Below, one piece after another: positions 37,394-45,785 of a stretch of 64,000 nt of DNA; positions within the stretch are counted from its first letter, which is position 1, and each line of letters begins with the position of its first letter. The position numbers were made by a program, and so were the translations under genes. The notes under the pieces were generated by a model, which made no database searches, was not told the DNA's origin, and was given only the letters and a program-made list of their open reading frames with translations. This stretch comes from CAVSIS01 sp963814875 (GTDB lineage Bacteria; Acidobacteriota; Thermoanaerobaculia; Thermoanaerobaculales; Sulfomarinibacteraceae), in contig CAWFFJ010000015.1 in assembly GCA_963814875.1 (NCBI GenBank), forward strand, positions 124,001 to 188,000. Direction: 5' to 3'.

Positions 37394-39883
37394 TCAGGTC
37401 TCCTCGAGCCGCGCCGCCTCGTCGGGCGTGCGCGAGCGCATCGACAGCGCGCCCGACGGACACCGCTGCACGCACAGCGAGCAGCCGATGCAACGCGCCG
37501 CATCGGTGTGTGGGACCACCTCCTCGTCGAGCGTGATCGCGAGGTACGGACAGCGCGTGCAGCTGCCGCAGTGCAGGCACAGGCCGCGGTCGACGTCCGA
37601 CACCGCCTTGACCGGGGACAGCGCCTCGAACGCGGTGATCGGGTCGGGCAGCGCACGCCCGATCAGCTCCGCCACCGAGTGAAGCCCGCGCGCCTCGAGC
37701 AGGTGGGACAGGCCCGAGTGGAGGTCGTCGACGATCCCGTAGCCCCAACGCAGGACGACCGTGCAAACCTGCACAGTGGTCGCCCCCAGCGCGAGCAGGT
37801 CGGCGGCGTCGCGACCCGACATGACGCCGCCGTTGGCCGAGATCGGGACCCCGAATGGCGCCGCCTTGGCGATCGCCAGCGCCGTGATCGGGAGCACGCC
37901 GGCGCCCGACATCCCGACCACCACGCCCTCGTCCCATCGCGCCTCCGGGCGTGGCCGGAAGGCGAGCGCGGGGAAGGTGTTGGCGAGGGTGATGCCGGCC
38001 TTCGCCGCGGGATGGCGGGCGAGCACGTCGCGAACCGCCGCCACCACCGGCTGGATCGCGGTCACGGCGCCGGTGAGCTTGAACAGCTTGGGAACCTCCG
38101 GGTCGCCCGCGGCGAGGACCCACTCGATCACCGTGGCGGTCAGCTCCGGGTCCTGGGACACGATGTCGCCGCGGGTGCCGTCGCCGCCCTGGGGGCACGA
38201 CAGGCTGTACTCGATGCCGTCGACGCCGGCCGACTCGAGCCTGCGGGTGTTGCCCTGCCAGACGATGGCATCTCCGTCGTCGTCGCCGGTCACCGGTCCG
38301 CCGGTGGAGGCGAGGGTGAGCCGGTCGGGGAACTCGCGCCGCAGGGTCTCGACCTCCCGGCAGACGCGGTCCAGCGGGTGGCCGGACACGTTGTCGCAGT
38401 TGCCGTAGGTGTCGCGGGAGAAGGTCACCATGTACTCGGCCGGGATGTGGATCGCCACGCCGTCGAAGGCGGTCTTGAGCACCCCTCCCGCCCAGCCGGC
38501 TCGGTAGGCCGCGCGCATCTGCTCGAGGCCGTCGGTGGGCGGCGCCGCCGACAGCAGCAGCGGCGAGCGCAGGGTGCGGCCGAAGAAGTCGCACTCGAGC
38601 GAAACCGGCTCCAGGCAGCGCCCGGGCAGCACCGCCGCGCTGCGGGTCGCCCGCTCGGGCACCGGCGCGGGCAAGCCCGCCAGGACCGCCTCGACCGTCG
38701 CGGCGGCGTTGGTGCCGGCGGCGACCGCCTCGACCACGCTCGACGGCCCGTTGACCGAGTCGCCGGCAACCACCACCCGAGCACCCGCCTGCACGCGGCC
38801 GGCCGGCGTCGCGCCGATCGCCACGACAACCGTATCGATGTCAGGGCGTGCAGCGTCGCTGCCAGCGACGTCGACCACCGCCGAGGGGTGGAACGGCGTC
38901 CCTTCGGGGAGGCTCACGCGAACGGTGGCGAGACCTGCGACGCGCCCGCCCTCGACCGTGACCGCCGTCACCCTCGCGCGCCCGCTGATCTCGACCCCGG
39001 CGATGGCGAGGGCGCGCCGCTCGGCGTCGGTGAGCGGGAGCTCGGACAGTGCTTCGAGCGCGATCAGCTCCACCGTCGCGGCGCCGAGACGGCGGGCAAC
39101 GAGGGCGCAGTCGGCCGCCACCGCCCCGCCGCCGACCACCGCCACATGCCGGTCCGTGAGGTCGAAGCGGTCCGGGTCCGCGAGCAGCTCGAGGCCGACC
39201 ACGGCCGCGTCCTCGCCGGGCACTCCGAGTGAGAGCGGAAGCCCGCGCCCGGTCGCCACCACGACCGCGTCGAAGCCCTCCTCGAGCAGCCGCCACGGGT
39301 CGTCGACGCGCTCGGTGACCGTGCGGACGTCGCCCAGGGAGTGCGTGAAGGCGACGTCGGCCGCGAGCATCTCGCGGGTGAGACGGAAGTCCGGGATCGA
39401 GACCGCCATCCCGCCCTCGCGCTCGGGCTCGAACACGGTCACGATGTGACCCCGCTGGGCGAGCGCACCGGCCGCGCCGAGCCCTGCAGGTCCTCCGCCG
39501 ACCACCGCCACCCGCCGTCCGGAAGGGGGGACCGGAGAAGGGAACTCGGGCATCACGCCGAGCTCCCGCGCCCGGGCGACGATGGTCGACTGGCAGGCCG
39601 GGATGTCGATCGGGGCGTCGAGAGCGGCGCGCGAGCAGGCCGCCACGCAGTGGGTGTCGGGGCAGACCATGCCGCAGATGCCGCCGAGCGGGTTCGAGCC
39701 CATCACCACGGCCGCCGCGCGGCGGAAGTCCTCCGGCGCTCCGCCCCTCACTGCCATCAGGAAGTCAGCCGGCGAGCAGTGCACAGGACACCCTCCCTGG
39801 CACGGCTTGGTCTCGCAGTACAAGCACCGCTCGACCTCCGCCCTGAGCTGCGCGTCGGTGAGCAGGGAGCGTCGAGCCTGCAT
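37394..39883 (-). CDS. PreT-PreA-like fused FeS/FAD/FMN oxidoreductase (DPD-type architecture)
   Basis: 829 residues in the order of dihydropyrimidine dehydrogenase. An N-terminal Cys-rich FeS segment (CLYCETKPCQGGCPVHC) is followed by FAD and NAD(P) Rossmann domains (VAVVGGGPAGLGAAGAL, VAVVGGGAVAADCAL). An FMN TIM barrel comes next (about 460-755; ISANGGVMSGRDAADLLALGA), then two C-terminal [4Fe-4S] motifs (CLHCGSCTRCPYLA, CIGCSLCVQRCPSGA). The loop that holds the catalytic Cys of DPD reads GDIVSQDPEL here, with no Cys, so the substrate probably differs. It likely does the reductive job that YgfK does in other clusters, but the domain order is not that of YgfK. The ATG at 39883 has GGAGG upstream. 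Confidence 0.83.
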   Translation of the reverse strand: MQARRSLLTDAQLRAEVERCLYCETKPCQGGCPVHCSPADFLMAVRGGAPEDFRRAAAVVMGSNPLGGICGMVCPDTHCVAACSRAALDAPIDIPACQSTIVARARELGVMPEFPSPVPPSGRRVAVVGGGPAGLGAAGALAQRGHIVTVFEPEREGGMAVSIPDFRLTREMLAADVAFTHSLGDVRTVTERVDDPWRLLEEGFDAVVVATGRGLPLSLGVPGEDAAVVGLELLADPDRFDLTDRHVAVVGGGAVAADCALVARRLGAATVELIALEALSELPLTDAERRALAIAGVEISGRARVTAVTVEGGRVAGLATVRVSLPEGTPFHPSAVVDVAGSDAARPDIDTVVVAIGATPAGRVQAGARVVVAGDSVNGPSSVVEAVAAGTNAAATVEAVLAGLPAPVPERATRSAAVLPGRCLEPVSLECDFFGRTLRSPLLLSAAPPTDGLEQMRAAYRAGWAGGVLKTAFDGVAIHIPAEYMVTFSRDTYGNCDNVSGHPLDRVCREVETLRREFPDRLTLASTGGPVTGDDDGDAIVWQGNTRRLESAGVDGIEYSLSCPQGGDGTRGDIVSQDPELTATVIEWVLAAGDPEVPKLFKLTGAVTAIQPVVAAVRDVLARHPAAKAGITLANTFPALAFRPRPEARWDEGVVVGMSGAGVLPITALAIAKAAPFGVPISANGGVMSGRDAADLLALGATTVQVCTVVLRWGYGIVDDLHSGLSHLLEARGLHSVAELIGRALPDPITAFEALSPVKAVSDVDRGLCLHCGSCTRCPYLAITLDEEVVPHTDAARCIGCSLCVQRCPSGALSMRSRTPDEAARLEET

Positions 39884-39907
39884 CGGATCCTCCACCCACC
39901 ACTTTAC

Positions 39908-39956
39908 AGGAATTCCTGCCACACCGACCCCTGGGGTCGGTGTGGCAGGAATTCCT
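39908..39956. repeat. 49-bp near-perfect palindrome
   Basis: Two 24-base arms (AGGAATTCCTGCCACACC then GACCCC, and the exact complement) meet around a single central T at 39932. Each arm itself contains the palindrome AGGAATTCCT. It begins 25 bp upstream of the flavoprotein start. Confidence 0.85.
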
Positions 39957-40084
39957 ATCTTGCGCTTCGCGCATGTGGGTTTCTTGATGAGACCGGATCC
40001 AGGATCGCCCGCGCGCTCCGTCAAGACACGGGCAATGCTCCAGCCTCTCCCATGTCCTCTTCCCGATTCGCGAAGCGAATCGAT

Positions 40085-40162
40085 GGATCTTCGGGGGCAC
40101 AGGTCCCCCGATTCCGCTGCACCCAGATCATTCGCTGTCGGGACCTGTGCCCCCGAAGATCC
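40085..40162. repeat. Inverted repeat with perfect 23-bp arms
   Basis: GGATCTTCGGGGGCACAGG... (40085-40107) pairs perfectly with 40140-40162 across a 32-base loop. It ends 18 bp before the ATG of the PLP enzyme, so it would form a strong stem in the 5' leader of that message or serve as a binding site in DNA. Confidence 0.8.
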
Positions 40163-40180
40163 AAGGTGTAGGATCGCGAG

Positions 40181-41654
40181 ATGGAGGTGGCGGTGGGCTC
40201 CGAATCGAGAAACGCTCGCGACCGAACGCTCGAGAGATGCCGCGCCCGCGGCATCGTGATTCCGACCCTGGCCGAGCAGCGCGACCCGGGGACCGCGCCG
40301 GCAGCTGTCCGGAAACGGCTACCGGCGGTCGACCCCAATGCCGTCGACCCGGTCAACCTGTACCGGATCACCTGGCACAACGATCCTGCGACCGGGGGCT
40401 TCGGCCCGGTCGACGCGCTCGAGCTGCCGCCGGAGCTGACCGGAGTCCCGGCGAGGATCGTCGGCCTGATCGGACGCCACTTTCCGACCGGCTCCCACAA
40501 GGTCGGAGCGGCCTTCGGCTGCCTGGTGCCGCGACTGGTGAACGGAGAGCTTCGACCCCACGAGCCAGGTCGCGGTGTGGCCGTCGACCGGCAACTACTG
40601 CCGCGGGGGTGCCTTCGACTCGGCCCTCCTGGGCTGCCACTCGCTCGCAATCCTGCCCGAGGAGATGAGCCAGGAGCGCTTCCGCTGGCTGGAGTCGATC
40701 GGCGCCGAGGTCCTCGCCACGCCGGGCTGCGAGTCGAACGTCAAGGAGATCTTCGACGCCTGCTGGGAGCTCAAGCGGACCCGGTCTGACGTGGTCGTCT
40801 TCAACCAGTTCGATGAGCTCGGCAACTACCTCTGGCACTGGGCGGTGACCGGGCCGGCGGTCGAGGAGGTGTTCACGCGCCTCGCGGGACCGGGCTCCCG
40901 GCTCGCGGGCTGGGTGTCCGCGACCGGCTCCGCCGGCACCCTCGCCGCCGGCGACTGGCTCAAGGCCCGTCACCCCGGCTGCCGGGTGGTCGCGGCAGAG
41001 GCGCTGCAGTGCCCGACCCTGCTCGCCTGCGGCTTCGGCGGCCACCGCATCGAGGGCATCGGTGACAAGCACGTGCCCTGGATCCACAACGTCCGCAACA
41101 CCGACGCCGTCACCGCGATCGACGACGAGGCCACCCTACGCCTTCTGCGCCTGACCAACGAGCCCGCCGGCCATGAGCTGCTGCGCCAGCGCGGGGTCCC
41201 GGAGGCGACCATCGCCCGCCTGCCCCTGCTCGGCATTTCGAGCCTGTGCAACGTGCTCGCCGCGATCAAGACCGCGCGCTGGTTCGAGCTCGACGGCGAC
41301 GACGTGCTCCTGACCAGCTTCACCGACTCGGCCGACCTCTACCGGACCCGGCTCGACGAGCTCGCCGCGGCGCATGGTCCCTACCGCGAGCTCGACGCCG
41401 CGGTCGACCTCGAGCGCCGGCTCCTCGGGGCCACGACCGACCACTACCACGAGCTCGGCTACCACGACCGCAAGGCGATCCACAACCTCAAGTACTTCAC
41501 CTGGGTCGAACAGCAGGGCCGCACGGTAGACGAGCTCAACGCGCTGTGGAGCCCGTCCTTCTGGCATGACGTCCAGGACGGCGCGGACGCGCTCGACGCC
41601 GCGATCGCGGCGTTCAACAGCGACGCCGGCGTCGCTGTCGGAGGTGCCGCGTGA
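40181..41654 (+). CDS. PLP-dependent fold-type II lyase of purine clusters, single-base frameshift
   Basis: About 490 residues. The PLP lysine lies in FPTGSHKVGAAFG, the substrate-binding region in PSTGNYCRGGAFDSALLG and the phosphate-binding Gly-rich loop in SATGSAGTLAAGDWL. These place it with threonine dehydratase/cysteine-synthase-like enzymes. An extra base at about 40565 separates the two halves; removing it gives ELRPHEQVAVWPSTGN. It is not YgeX by sequence, but it occupies the place of YgeX (diaminopropionate ammonia-lyase) before ygeY, so a lyase role on an amino acid intermediate is likely. It overlaps the ygeY start by four bases. Confidence 0.8.
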
Positions 41655-42860
41655 GCCTCGAGATCGCCCACGACCTGCTCGAGTCCTGCGCCCGCCACGA
41701 GACCGAGATCGTGGCCTTCCTGCGCGACCTGATCGCGATCCCCGCCGAGAGCGGCGCCGAGGGTGATCGCTGTGCCCGGGTGCTCGCCGAGTACCAGAGA
41801 CTCGGCTTCGACGAGGCGCGCTTCGACGGGCTCGGCAACGTGGTCGGCCGGATCGGCTCCGGTCCGGTCACGGTGCTGCTGGACGGTCACGTCGACTGCG
41901 TCGGGCGTCGGCGACCCGACCTCGTGGTCGCATGACCCGTTCCGCGGCAAGCTCGAGGCTGGCGAGGTCTGGGGCCGAGGCGCGGTCGACGAGCTGCCCG
42001 CGGTGGCGACGATGCCGTGGGCGGCGCGGCTCGCGGCGGACCGCGGCCTGCTCGACGGCGTCACCCTCTACGTGGTCGCCTCGGTGATGGAGGAGGCCTT
42101 CGACGGCTTCCCGCTGCAGTGGCTGATCGAGCGCGAGGGCGTCCACCCTGACGCGGTCGTGCTCGGCGAGCCGACCGACCTCGCCGTCTACCGCGGCCAC
42201 CGCGGCCGGATGGGGATCGAGGTCGTGGCCCGGGGCGTCTCCGCCCACGCTGCGCACTGCGACCTCGGCGTCAACGCGGTCACCAAGATCGCGCCGATCG
42301 TGCTCGACGTCGATGCCCTCCATCGGCGGCTGCCCGGCCACGACGTGCTCGGCAAGGGCTCGGTGACGGTGAGCTTCATCGAGTGCACCACCGCCTCGCT
42401 CAATGCGGTGCCGGACCGCGCCCGGATCGTGCTCGACCGTCGACTCACGGCCGGCGAGACCCCCGAGTCCGCCCTCGCCGAGATCCGCGCTCTGTCCCAC
42501 ATCGGCGACGCCGAGGTCCGCACTCTGACCTCCCGCGGGCGCTCGTGGCGCGGCGTCGACGTCGAGCTCGAGGAGGCCTACCCGACCTGGCTGCTCGATG
42601 CCGACCATCCTCTGGTCGAGGGCGTCGCCGAGGCCGCGCAGGCAGTGCTCGGCGGGGCGCCACGGCTCGGGGTGTGGACCTTCTCGACCAACGGCGTCGC
42701 CACCATGGGCCGGCTCGGGATCCCGACCGTGGGCTTTGCGCCCGGGCGGGAGGAGCTCGCCCACACCACCGAGGAGCACGTCGCGGTCGCCGATCTGCTG
42801 AGAGCGACCGCGGTCTACGCCCTGATCCCCGCCGCCCTCGCCAGGAGGTTGGGGGGATGA
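41651..42860 (+). CDS. ygeY: YgeY-like M20 family peptidase/deacylase, single-base frameshift
   Basis: About 402 residues of the M20 (ArgE/DapE/carboxypeptidase G2) zinc hydrolase family. Metal-binding segments VLLDGHVDCVG, WGRGAVDELPAV and SVMEEAFDGFPLQW (Glu pair) are visible, and a dimerisation domain follows (GRMGIEVVARGVSAHAAHCDLG). One extra G in the GGG at 41903-41905 breaks the frame after DGHVDCVG; corrected it reads VGDPTSWSHDPFRG. In E. coli-type clusters YgeY follows YgeX and probably hydrolyses an amide intermediate. The GTG start overlaps the upstream gene, and the stop overlaps the ATG of the GxxExxY gene. Confidence 0.85.
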
Positions 42861-43279
42861 ACCACCAAGACACCAAGACACCAAGACGGAAGCCAGAGCC
42901 GGTCTCGTCTGCCATTGACGAGGTCGCTCGTCAGGTGGTCGATGCTGCATACACGGTTCATCACGAGCTCGGACCCGGTCTGCTCGAGTCGATCTACGAG
43001 GCGTGTCTTGCGCGAGAGCTCGAGCTGCGGGGCATTCCGGTCGAGCGGCAGGCGTCGATTCCGGTGGTGTACAAGGGTGTCCGGCTTCCGTCCTCGCTTC
43101 GGATCGACCTGCTCGTCGGTGGCTGCGTCGTCGTCGAGGTGAAGGCCGTCGATGCCCTCGTCGGGGTTCACACGGCGCAGATTCTCACATACCTCAAGCT
43201 GTCAGGGCTTCGAGTCGGTTTTCTTGTCAACTTCAATGTCGGTGTCATCAAGGACGGAATCCGCAGGATCGCGCTGTGA
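42857..43279 (+). CDS. GxxExxY protein
   Basis: A 140-residue protein of the GxxExxY family, named for the motif seen here in GPGLLESIYE. The core (VVDAAYTVHHELGPG, VYKGVRLPSSLRIDLLVGG, VVVEVKAVDAL, QILTYLKLSGLRVGFLVNF) resembles a small restriction-endonuclease-like (PD-D/E-xK) fold, with Asp and the ExK of VEVKAV as possible metal ligands; function is unknown. The ATG overlaps the ygeY stop and has GGAGG upstream. The first codons (MNHQDTKTP) are encoded by the dispersed 25-bp repeat, and the stop is followed 20 bp later by the inverted copy, so the gene is carried between repeats. Confidence 0.88.
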   Translation: MNHQDTKTPRRKPEPVSSAIDEVARQVVDAAYTVHHELGPGLLESIYEACLARELELRGIPVERQASIPVVYKGVRLPSSLRIDLLVGGCVVVEVKAVDALVGVHTAQILTYLKLSGLRVGFLVNFNVGVIKDGIRRIAL

Positions 43280-43323
43280 CGAATCATCGGACCGACCTCT
43301 TGGTGTCTTGGTGTCTTGGTGGT
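42861..43323. mobile_element. Repeat-flanked cassette carrying the GxxExxY gene
   Basis: Exact 25-base inverted copies of the dispersed repeat lie at 42861-42885 and 43299-43323, enclosing almost exactly the GxxExxY gene. The cassette separates ygeY from ygeW, which adjoin in related clusters. No transposase is encoded. Confidence 0.55.
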
Positions 43324-43349
43324 GAGTCCACGCGCGTGGAGGATTGGAA

Positions 43350-44324
43350 ATGCAGACCAAGCTGAAGGGCAAGCACTTCATCACCACCCAGGAGTGGTCG
43401 GTCGAGGAGGTCTCAACGGCGCTTGACCTCGCGGCCGAGCTCAAGCTCGCCAAGGCGACCGGGAAGCCGCACCGGCTGCTCGACGGCAAGACCCTGTACA
43501 TGATCTTCTTCGACGCCTCGACCCGGACCCGCAACTCCTTCGAGACCGGGATGACGCAGCTCGGCGGGCACGGTATCTACCTGTCGCCGGACAAGATGCA
43601 GATCTCCCACGGCGAGAACGCACGCGACACCGCCAACGTCCTGTCCCGCTACGGCGAAGGGATCGCGATCCGGCACTGCGCCTTCGGGCAGGGCAACGCC
43701 TACCTGCGCGAGGTCGCCGAGCACGCCTCGGTGCCGGTGCTCAACATGCAGTGCGACGTCTACCACCCATGCCAGATCCTCGCCGACCTGCTCACCATCC
43801 GCGAGAAGCACGGCCGAACCCGGGGGCTCAAGCTCGGCGTGGCGTGGACCTCGGCGCCCAACTACGTGCGTCCGCTGTCGGTCCCACAGAGCCTGATCCT
43901 GCTCATGCCCCGGTTCGGGATCGACGTCACCCTCGCGTATCCACCGGAGTTCCGGCTCATGCCGGAGATCGAGGAGCAGGCGCGACGCAACGCCGAGATC
44001 GCCGGCTCGCGGTTCGAGATCAGCCACCGCTTCGAGGACGCCTTCGACGACGCCGACGTGGTGATCCCGAAGTCGTGGGGACCGCTGCTCCACACCCGCG
44101 ACACCCATGAGGGCATCGAGCTCATCGCCCACTACCCCGAGTGGCGCTGCGACGCCGAGCGCATGGCGCTCGGCAAACCCGGCCTGATCTACATGCACCC
44201 GCTGCCCGCCGACCGCGGGCGCGAGGTCACCAACGAGGTCATCGACGGCCCGCAATCGGTGGTCTACGACCAGGCCGAGAACCGGCTCCACGTGCAGAAG
44301 GCGCTGATGGCGCTCACCATGTAG
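43350..44324 (+). CDS. ygeW: YgeW-type knotted carbamoyltransferase
   Basis: A 324-residue member of the aspartate/ornithine transcarbamoylase superfamily. FFDASTRTRNSFETGM contains the carbamoyl-phosphate-binding STRTR motif, CDVYHPCQILADL the HPxQxLAD motif, and YMHPLPADRGREVTNEV the C-terminal HPLPA motif. This matches YgeW, which works in purine or allantoin-like catabolism, probably in the phosphorolysis direction to give carbamoyl phosphate and hence ATP. The ATG at 43350 has GGAGG seven bases upstream. It is followed two bases later by a threonine-synthase-like gene. Confidence 0.92.
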   Translation: MQTKLKGKHFITTQEWSVEEVSTALDLAAELKLAKATGKPHRLLDGKTLYMIFFDASTRTRNSFETGMTQLGGHGIYLSPDKMQISHGENARDTANVLSRYGEGIAIRHCAFGQGNAYLREVAEHASVPVLNMQCDVYHPCQILADLLTIREKHGRTRGLKLGVAWTSAPNYVRPLSVPQSLILLMPRFGIDVTLAYPPEFRLMPEIEEQARRNAEIAGSRFEISHRFEDAFDDADVVIPKSWGPLLHTRDTHEGIELIAHYPEWRCDAERMALGKPGLIYMHPLPADRGREVTNEVIDGPQSVVYDQAENRLHVQKALMALTM

Positions 44325-44326
44325 GG

Positions 44327-45565
44327 ATGGCGGCTTTCAGCTTCGTCTGCACCGAGTGCGGCGATCGCTTCCGCGACCAGCCGGCCCTGCTGGTGTGTCC
44401 GACCTGCGCGCGACTGCGCGAGCCGGGCGGCGAGATTCGCGGCGTGCTCGCGGTGGAGCTCGACGAGCTGCCGTCACAGTGGCCGGAGGACGGCTTCGCC
44501 GACCCCGAGGCGCTCGTCGCGTGGTGGCCGATCGCCGGCGCCTCGTCGCTGCCGGCCCTTCGGGTCGGCGGGACGCCGCTGCTGCCGGCCGCGCGGCTGC
44601 GCGCCGAGCTCGGCATGCCGCGGCTGTGGCTCAAGGACGACAGCCGCAACCCGTCCGGGTCGAGCAAGGACCGCGCCTCCCTGCTGGTCGTGGCGATGGC
44701 GGGCGAGCTCAGCCGCGACACCGTGATCACGGCCTCGACCGGCAACGCGGCGACCGCACTGGCGGCGGTCGCCGCCGCCGCCGGGGTCCGCGCGGTAGTG
44801 CTGGTGCCGGCCGGCGCGCCAGCGGCGAAGCTGGTCCAGATGGCGTCCTACGGCGCCACGGTCGTTCCGGTCCGAGGCAGCTACGACGACGCCTACGAGC
44901 TCGCCATGGAAACCTCCGAGCGGTTCGGCTGGATGTGCCGCAACACCGCACTGAACCCGTTCACGATCGAGGGCAAGAAGACCCTCGCGCTCGAGCTCGC
45001 CGCCGACCTCGCCCCGGAGACGCCCGACGTCGTCGTGGTTCCCGCCGGCGATGGCGTGATCGCGGCCGGGGTCGCGAAGGGCTTTGACGACCTCGTCGCG
45101 GCGGGACTGATCCCCCGCTTACCGCGCCTGGTGCTGGTCCAGCCCGAGGGCTCGCCGGCGCTGGTCCGGGCTCTGAACAGCGGCGCACCGACTGCGGCCA
45201 CGGTGGCCGCGGCGAGCGTCGCCGACAGCCTGGTCGTGGACGTTCCGCGCAACGCCCGGCTGTGCCTGGCACAGGTCCGGCGCAGCGGGGGCGGCGGCGT
45301 GCTGGTCTCGGACGATGCCATCGTCGCCGCCATCGCCCGGCTCGCGCGCCTCACCGGGGTCTTCGCCGAACCGGCGGCGGCAACTGTGCTGCCCGGCCTC
45401 GAGGCGGCGCTCGCCGAGGGCCTGATCGACCGAGAGGAGAGGGTCGTGCTGCTGGTCACCGGGACCGGGCTCAAGGACGTCGTGGCCGCCGCGCGCGCGG
45501 TCCACCTCCCCGAGCCGGTCGACCCCACCCCAGACGCCGTCGCCCTCGCAGTTCAGCGCGCGTGA
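44327..45565 (+). CDS. Threonine-synthase-like PLP enzyme
   Basis: A 412-residue fold-type II PLP enzyme. A short zinc-ribbon-like start (CTECGDRF, CPTCARL) precedes the catalytic domain, with the PLP lysine in DDSRNPSGSSKDRASL and STGNAATALAAVAAAAGV as the substrate loop. Threonine synthase is the nearest annotation. The position directly after ygeW and the absence of other thr genes suggest a catabolic role in the purine cluster, for example handling an amino acid product. The start follows the ygeW stop by two bases, with GTAGGG as a weak ribosome site inside the stop region. Confidence 0.8.
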   Translation: MAAFSFVCTECGDRFRDQPALLVCPTCARLREPGGEIRGVLAVELDELPSQWPEDGFADPEALVAWWPIAGASSLPALRVGGTPLLPAARLRAELGMPRLWLKDDSRNPSGSSKDRASLLVVAMAGELSRDTVITASTGNAATALAAVAAAAGVRAVVLVPAGAPAAKLVQMASYGATVVPVRGSYDDAYELAMETSERFGWMCRNTALNPFTIEGKKTLALELAADLAPETPDVVVVPAGDGVIAAGVAKGFDDLVAAGLIPRLPRLVLVQPEGSPALVRALNSGAPTAATVAAASVADSLVVDVPRNARLCLAQVRRSGGGGVLVSDDAIVAAIARLARLTGVFAEPAAATVLPGLEAALAEGLIDREERVVLLVTGTGLKDVVAAARAVHLPEPVDPTPDAVALAVQRA

Positions 45566-45570
45566 GGTTT

Positions 45571-45785
45571 ACCACCAAGACACAAAGACACCAAGACACC
45601 AAGAGGAATCACAGAGCCGGCCTTCACGACCGATCTTCGAGGTGGAGCTCCAATGGGGCATTGCGAGCGGTCCTCCGCCGCGGCAGACCTCTGTTACCTG
45701 TGGAAAAGACCGGCTGCAATGTTCCGGGTCTAGCCCTGGCTGCCTCGGGTGGGCGGGGGGCTTGGTGTCTTGGTGTCTTGGTGGT
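45571..45785. repeat. Inverted pair of the dispersed repeat between convergent genes
   Basis: ACCACCAAGACACAAAG... (45571-45603, three and a half units) faces CTTGGTGTCTTGGTGTC... (45761-45785). The pair begins five bases after the PLP enzyme stop, and its right arm encodes part of the tail of the alanyl-tRNA editing protein (HQDTKTPSPPPT). The spacer has no recognisable gene. Confidence 0.7.

Larger units (their letters stand above)
39884..40180. promoter_or_regulatory. Divergent control region with two large palindromes
   Basis: The 297 bp between the flavoprotein (minus) and the PLP enzyme (plus) must hold both promoters. It contains a 49-bp palindrome at 39908-39956, a small hairpin at 40065-40081 (GATTCGC/GCGAATC) and a 23-bp-arm inverted repeat at 40085-40162. 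No clear -35/-10 pair could be picked out. Confidence 0.5.

Noticed and set aside
40181..41654. Calling the PLP enzyme YgeX
   Set aside because: Its motifs around the PLP lysine and the WPSTGNYCRGG region belong to another fold-type II group. Only the gene position resembles ygeX.
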